From: Penaeus vannamei
Lineage: Eukaryota > Arthropoda > Malacostraca > Decapoda > Penaeidae
Direction of reading: 5' to 3'
Assembly: GCF_042767895.1 (NCBI RefSeq)
Contig: NC_091573.1
Location: 30,565,596-30,578,095 of the forward strand
DNA length: 12,500 nucleotides
Each line of letters opens with the position of its first letter. Position 1 is the first letter of the stretch. Of the stretch, positions 1 through 12,500 are shown one piece after another. The notes beneath the pieces were generated by a model. That model was not told the DNA's origin. It worked only from the letters and a program-made list of their open reading frames with translations, and did not search any database. The position numbers were made by a program, and so were the translations under genes.

Positions 1-531
1 CAAAAAGACTGTAAAGGGATGTGTGTTGAATGTTGCTAAAAGCAGTGTGATTTTGAATCAGATTTACAGGGGGTAGAAGCAGAAAATTGTTTTTGATTTT
101 CAAATGATGATGGAAACCTGAATGATACCATGGTCTTGAATTCACAAAGTATGGCCTTTACTTGAGTTTCCACCCAAAATAGCATTAATTACATTTGTAT
201 TTTTATAGCATTATCAAATGCAGATGTTGACAATATTAATGAAAAGTATCAGTAGGAATTATGCTTTCAAATAAAGCAATTAAGGCTGGAAAACAAATCT
301 TTGAGAAACTGTATATTCCCTAATATGTTTGACATACTGACATCAGTGCTAGATGAATTAGGATTAGGATTAAGATTCCATTTTGAACTATTTAGTTTAT
401 GTGTATAGACAATAGAAGTTGATTCATATTCAATTCAAATGCAAAAGGTGTCTTACTATTTTCTTTTTGCACTTATAGGGCACATGAATTGCTTGATAAG
501 AAATGTTCAATTCAAATTGTTCATTTAACAG
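1..531 (+). other. ELMO intron, 3' part (partial at left edge)
   Basis: This AT-rich stretch has no reading frame resembling ELMO and ends in a plausible acceptor (a T-rich tract, then AG at 530-531). I read it as the 3' part of the intron before the first visible ELMO exon. A second AG at 535-536 could serve instead. No repeat, RNA gene or other gene was recognised. Confidence 0.7.
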
Positions 532-4809
<4,278 letters not shown>

Positions 4810-5502
4810 GGCAGGCTTGAGGCTAAAGCTACCTTTGGAAACTAAGGTCTGCTTGAGGTGAAAGCTATTGTTGTAAAGCAGCATTATTAAGTGATGAGGG
4901 TAGAGTGTCTTTTAGAATGTCTTTGTCCTGTGTGGAACTGGACACATCATCAGCACAAAGTCCCTCAGTAATACCAGTAGGACTTGGTATTAGTGATTTC
5001 CTCTGATCACATGTAAGATATTTTTTGTAAAATGGTGGTGAAGAAACTAGCTGAGGGAATTTTGCTTTGTTTTATATTTTGATTTGAAATTTGTGATATT
5101 GAAACAACAATCAGACACAATTCCTGTGACGGACTGTTGTCATATCCACCTGTTGGCAAGGTCAGGGTATCATTAGTATGGGATATGCTCAGTCTTGCAT
5201 TCATAAAAAGTAGTTATGGTATTGAGATACTTTCCTTAAATTAACTTCTGAAAATTTGTCCTTGTGACACATGTGTTAGGTAAAATATTCAAAGGAAAAT
5301 AATCATGAAATTATTGTAATTATATGGAGAATTAAATTTTTGGCTTCGGCAGTGAAGCGATTACTGTTTTGCCTTGTTCATTAATTTTTTTTTTTTTCGT
5401 GAAAAGACTAAGGTCATTCCACAATGTATTATAATGTTGCACCAACATCTACACATCAGCATACAGAGATGTACATATATATATACATCTTCGTACATGC
5501 AC

Positions 5503-5517
5503 TTGCACACACACACA
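5503..5517 (+). repeat. Short (AC)n run
   Basis: A brief CA-rich stretch within a wider CA-rich segment (about 5440-5580) of the ELMO 3' UTR. Confidence 0.7.
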
Positions 5518-5646
5518 CTGTCACAAACACATGCTCTGTCACATTAACCCACACACCCAGTCACTTAATAACACATTTTTGTACTCAGAGATATTCCTCT
5601 TTGTACTCCTGTCTTCAGTTGTAGTGGTGCATGCTTTCCCTAGTCT

Positions 5647-5652
5647 AATAAA
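5647..5652 (+). terminator. Candidate proximal poly(A) signal AATAAA (ELMO)
   Basis: A canonical AATAAA lies about 840 bases after the ELMO stop. Downstream, TCTAGTGTCA occurs twice 15 bases apart (5691-5700 and 5706-5715), a GT-containing stretch that could act as the downstream element. It is the first canonical signal I found on this strand after the stop. Confidence 0.5.
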
Positions 5653-5742
5653 GTGCTATTATTATTCCCACCTGGGTCACATATCATGCATCTAGTGTCA
5701 TGAAGTCTAGTGTCAAGTAGTGCAATTAAGAATCATGAAAGA

Positions 5743-5850
5743 TTTTTTTTCTCTCTCTCTCTCCCTGATCTTCTTTTATTTTATCTTCTTCCTTTTGTTG
5801 TTGTTCTTCTCATTTTCTTTTTTTTTCTAATTCCCCTTTTTTCTCTGCTT
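5743..5850 (+). repeat. T-rich and (CT)n low-complexity tract
   Basis: A T run leads into (CT)n at 5751-5763, then a long T/C-rich stretch with few purines. No coding content was seen. Confidence 0.8.
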
Positions 5851-5911
5851 GTTCCTGGTCATCTAGGTTTGTATCTATGAATGTCTGTGGTTGTAAGTAT
5901 CTGGTTGCTTT

Positions 5912-6058
5912 CCTGTGTGTGTGTGAGAGTGTATGTTTGTGTGGACGTTTCTTTGATCGTATGTGCTTTTGTGATGTCATGCTTATGCTTATATGTATGT
6001 GTGTGTTTGCCAGAGCTTGTATGTGTTTGTATGTTTGTGTGAAAGTTTGTGTGGCATG
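5912..6058 (+). repeat. Degenerate GT-rich tract
   Basis: Imperfect TG repeats with interspersed TATG and TTTG give a cysteine/valine-rich open frame on the + strand that looks like repeat artefact, not a protein. Confidence 0.75.
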
Positions 6059-6168
6059 GCCATATTTATATGATAGAATTAGTTGCATTCATAAGCATTG
6101 AACTTCCTATGTATATCTACTGTATATGACCTCTCTCCTCAATAATATTGTTCCTCTTACTCAGTTTG

Positions 6169-6175
6169 TATATAT

Positions 6176-6251
<76 letters not shown>
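6169..6251 (+). repeat. (TA)n microsatellite with AAA interruptions
   Basis: A TA array broken twice by an extra A (taaata) near its left end, then pure for about 45 bases, with a tgcatatatgtatgtatatac tail just beyond. It lies in the distal ELMO 3' UTR or just past its end. Confidence 0.93.
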
Positions 6252-6254
<3 letters not shown>

Positions 6255-6510
6255 CATATATGTATGTATATACATTTATACACATATTTATTTTATGTAT
6301 ACAAATGTTGACCCTGTGCCAAATCTACTTGTATTTATTAGTATAATTCCTAAGATTACTTGTCTGTGTGAACAATTAGTTGTTTAAGTTGAATCAGATC
6401 TTTCAATTATACATTGCATGTTTTTTATGTACGTTAATTAAATATTATGTTTGTTAAAGATATTAAATCTTTTTGTTTCTAAATTTCAAATTATGGCTAC
6501 TTTATATGTT

Positions 6511-6516
6511 AATAAA
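6511..6516 (+). terminator. Candidate distal poly(A) signal AATAAA (ELMO)
   Basis: AATAAA is followed within 15-35 bases by a GT-rich stretch (gtgaattgtgtatgtg, 6530-6545), the usual layout of a cleavage signal plus downstream element. Another AATAAA lies at 6618-6623. By local context this looks better than the 5647 signal, but which is used cannot be read from DNA. Confidence 0.5.
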
Positions 6517-6649
6517 TAGTTTTGATTTATGTGAATTGTGTATGTGATTATTGATTTTTTTATAAGGTCAGATCAATGCATTTCGATTACATGTTTCAGT
6601 ATTTTTTGTTACTGAATAATAAAATCAACAATGCTTTAGTTATTAACTC

Positions 6650-7180
6650 ATTTATACCCAAAATATTTTTTCTTAACATCTTAATTTTGGTGTATATATG
6701 GTTAGATTATGAAGCAAGGCCTTGATTTAATTCTAAATATTCCTGTTTGTACATAATTAGGTGTGGCATATATGTTAATCTAGGCAAATTCAGTGACATT
6801 TTTCAAGATGGATGCAAGCTACACATCCTTTACTTTTAGGTATTGTAGATTTGGGATAGAAAAAAAGGAACAATGAAAAAGACTTAACTAACTTGGCGTG
6901 AAAAAGATGAGCTTTTCACTTAAGATTTCCTTTTTTTCCAGAAAGTCTATGACAATTTCATTTAGATATACTAAAAGCATCTGGGATTTAACTTTTATTT
7001 TTTTTACTTTAAAAGTGGTCTCCAAACTTGCTGTTTTGGCACTGTTGGAGACGGGATCAGTCCACAAATTCATTCTTGACTGCCTAACACTTGTTTCATA
7101 TATACATAATAAATTTGCTCTGGGTTTTCACACATATGAAACTTGTAGTGGTAAAACTCATGAAATACAATATACAGAAG
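6650..7180. other. AT-rich spacer between the two convergent genes
   Basis: No gene was recognised. There is a weak 98-codon + frame (6898-7194) and a 61-codon minus frame (6888-7073) overlapping each other, neither resembling a known protein. A short hairpin lies at 7018-7052. A diverged interspersed repeat is possible but cannot be shown from one copy. Confidence 0.5.
7018..7052. repeat. 8-bp perfect inverted repeat, 19-nt loop
   Basis: GTCTCCAA at 7018-7025 and TTGGAGAC at 7045-7052 are exact inverted copies around a 19-base loop. The GC content is higher than the surroundings. It could be part of a dispersed element or chance. Confidence 0.6.
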
Positions 7181-7237
7181 TTTCTATTTATTAGCAGTTT
7201 AGGAGAATTTTAAAATACGAGTAGATATTCTGTACAC

Positions 7238-7243
7238 TTTATT
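7238..7243 (-). terminator. Candidate poly(A) signal AATAAA (zinc-finger gene)
   Basis: TTTATT on the + strand reads AATAAA on the minus strand, about 1.24 kb after the zinc-finger stop. Another lies at 7187-7192. Nearer alternatives are at 8055-8060 and 7983-7988 (about 0.42-0.5 kb after the stop). Which is used cannot be decided here. Confidence 0.4.
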
Positions 7244-7982
7244 TACAAAAGAAGAAAATATTCACAATTGTACAAATTTGTATTGGCCATGCAACACTAC
7301 ACATTCAATATGAACATATCAAAGATTGTCATTGCAATGGCCTGATATCACGAAGATACAAGAAGAGATGATGAAAAGGAAAATTATAATAAATAAAAAT
7401 GAAGATGGTGTAAGTACCTGGAAGCCTTAATCACTTAACTTATCACTGAGGTTATCATATGAAGCCATCTTGCTTTGCATAGAAGTGCGAGACAAAAATT
7501 CCAAGAACTCTCAATAACATGAAATGGGATGTGTGTGTTTGGAGGCATCATGTTTACTCTTCTACATTCATAGAATTACAGAAGGAAAAAAATCCACAAT
7601 CGATTGGGAAGAGAATGAAGTTAGAAATCTTGTTGATCCTAATCTAAATTTGTATAAAAGCGTTTATATCAAGTAAATGAGGGGTGTCCTTGGTTGAATA
7701 CCTTCACAGATAAATGCCACATGCACCTCACAGGCACAGAAGAGAAAAGCTTTTAATTATTAAGAACATAAACCCCATATTCACAAATAAAATCAAGAAT
7801 GCAAGAATAAAAGCACCATATGATAAACTTCCAAAATAGGACGGATGGAAGGAGGCAATAACAAAGTAATAAACAATGATACACGTACTGAGTAAAAATG
7901 AGCAATATCAGATTCGTTATTTTCCATAAGAATAAAACAAGGGGGAACGCAGAGACACATGATTACGTTAGGGCCTTTTTAC

Positions 7983-7988
7983 TTTATT
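7983..7988 (-). terminator. Candidate proximal poly(A) signal (zinc-finger gene)
   Basis: Minus-strand AATAAA about 490 bases after the stop. A second copy at 8055-8060 is about 420 bases after it. Either would give a short 3' UTR. Confidence 0.35.
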
Positions 7989-8255
7989 ACTTCTACAAGG
8001 TACAAAGAAGCAATAAAGGAAAATAACCCATTTCCTTACTCTTCCTCTCCCTGCTTTATTCACCTGTTCAGCATAAATTCCCCTCCTTATCTTTTATGGA
8101 ATTAATGGTAGTTATTGCATATTGAGGTTTTTAAATCAAATAACTGAGGGCTATCAAAGATATGGATATCATAGTTTGCATAATTACCTTTCCCCCCAGA
8201 TCATTTCACTTTCATTATGTATTATTTAATAAATACAATATTACAACGCACAATG

Positions 8256-8304
8256 TAGACAAGTTTGAAAAATAACTTAAATTAGTATATCAATATAAAA
8301 TCAC
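8256..8304. repeat. Direct repeat copy 1 (in zinc-finger 3' UTR)
   Basis: It shares the exact 16-mer gtttgaaaaataactt (8263-8278) with 9088-9103, followed in both copies by a similar stretch ending in atcaatat and then aaaatca. The copies differ by small indels. Together they bracket the terminal coding exon. Confidence 0.75.
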
Positions 8305-8478
8305 TGAAATCCCAATAAACAGAGTATCAGCAATCTATCTCTGTAAGATGCAAACATATACAAATAGTCAACTCTTTTCTTCTCAGTTTCATAAGTACAA
8401 AATGGGATTCATACACAATATAATTACAAACATCAACAACTGAACAGACCATTTGAAAGAGAGTATATATCACATGAA

Positions 8479-12500
<4,022 letters not shown>

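Larger units (their letters stand above)
4810..6560 (+). other. ELMO 3' UTR (3' end uncertain)
   Basis: This noncoding AT-rich sequence follows the ELMO stop. The transcript may end after the AATAAA at 5647 (UTR about 0.85 kb) or after the one at 6511 (about 1.7 kb). It contains several short microsatellites and a TGTACATA match to the Pumilio-type element at 5470-5477. No convincing reading frame is present. The right boundary given is the later option. Confidence 0.5.
7238..8478 (-). other. Zinc-finger gene 3' UTR (3' end uncertain)
   Basis: AT-rich noncoding sequence following the zinc-finger stop, with several minus-strand AATAAA candidates. At 8256-8304 it contains a copy of the sequence that lies just upstream of the last exon's acceptor. 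No reading frame of interest lies here except the tail of an alternate frame from the last exon, which ends at 8327. Confidence 0.5.

Noticed and set aside
358..374. Arthropod telomere-like repeat (TTAGG)n
   Set aside because: The unit here is TTAGGA, present about twice only, inside an intron.
5343..5358. GCTTC/GAAGC stem-loop in the ELMO 3' UTR
   Set aside because: A 5-bp stem with a 6-nt loop is too weak to separate from chance.

Overview
This looks like nuclear DNA of an invertebrate animal. Genes are split by GT-AG introns, introns and intergenic DNA are AT-rich, and there is an unusually heavy load of simple repeats: (TA)n, (TTA)n, (GA)n, (AC)n and G-rich purine tracts. That repeat load plus the arthropod-like ELMO protein fits a decapod crustacean such as a penaeid shrimp. 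The taxon is an inference from memory of such genomes and was not tested.

The window holds the 3' parts of two convergent protein-coding genes. Positions about 532-4809 on the + strand carry the last eight coding exons of an ELMO (CED-12 / engulfment and cell motility) gene. They join without frame error into 389 residues: the end of the ELMO domain, the PH domain and the C-terminal proline-rich tail. The N-terminal half lies left of the window. Positions 12500 down to 8479 on the - strand carry the last four coding exons of a large C2H2 zinc-finger gene, joining into 993 residues with 14 C2H2 fingers and one degenerate finger. Its 5' end lies right of the window. No promoter of either gene is visible.

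Layout: 1-531 is an ELMO intron; 532-4809 is ELMO exons and introns rich in microsatellites; 4810 to about 5.7-6.6 kb is the ELMO 3' UTR; about 6.6-7.2 kb is AT-rich spacer between the two tails; about 7.2-8.478 kb is the zinc-finger 3' UTR; 8479-12500 is zinc-finger exons and introns.

The two genes share no obvious pathway. ELMO works with DOCK guanine-nucleotide exchange factors on Rac in engulfment and cell migration; the zinc-finger protein is probably a DNA-binding nuclear regulator. The most interesting signals are structural: a 110-nt near-perfect hairpin in the last ELMO intron; UG repeats on both sides of a zinc-finger exon; a two-exon cassette whose removal keeps frame and would rebuild a chimeric finger; and a diverged direct repeat flanking the terminal zinc-finger exon. 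I found no mobile-element gene, CRISPR array, RNA gene or clearly new multi-gene system.
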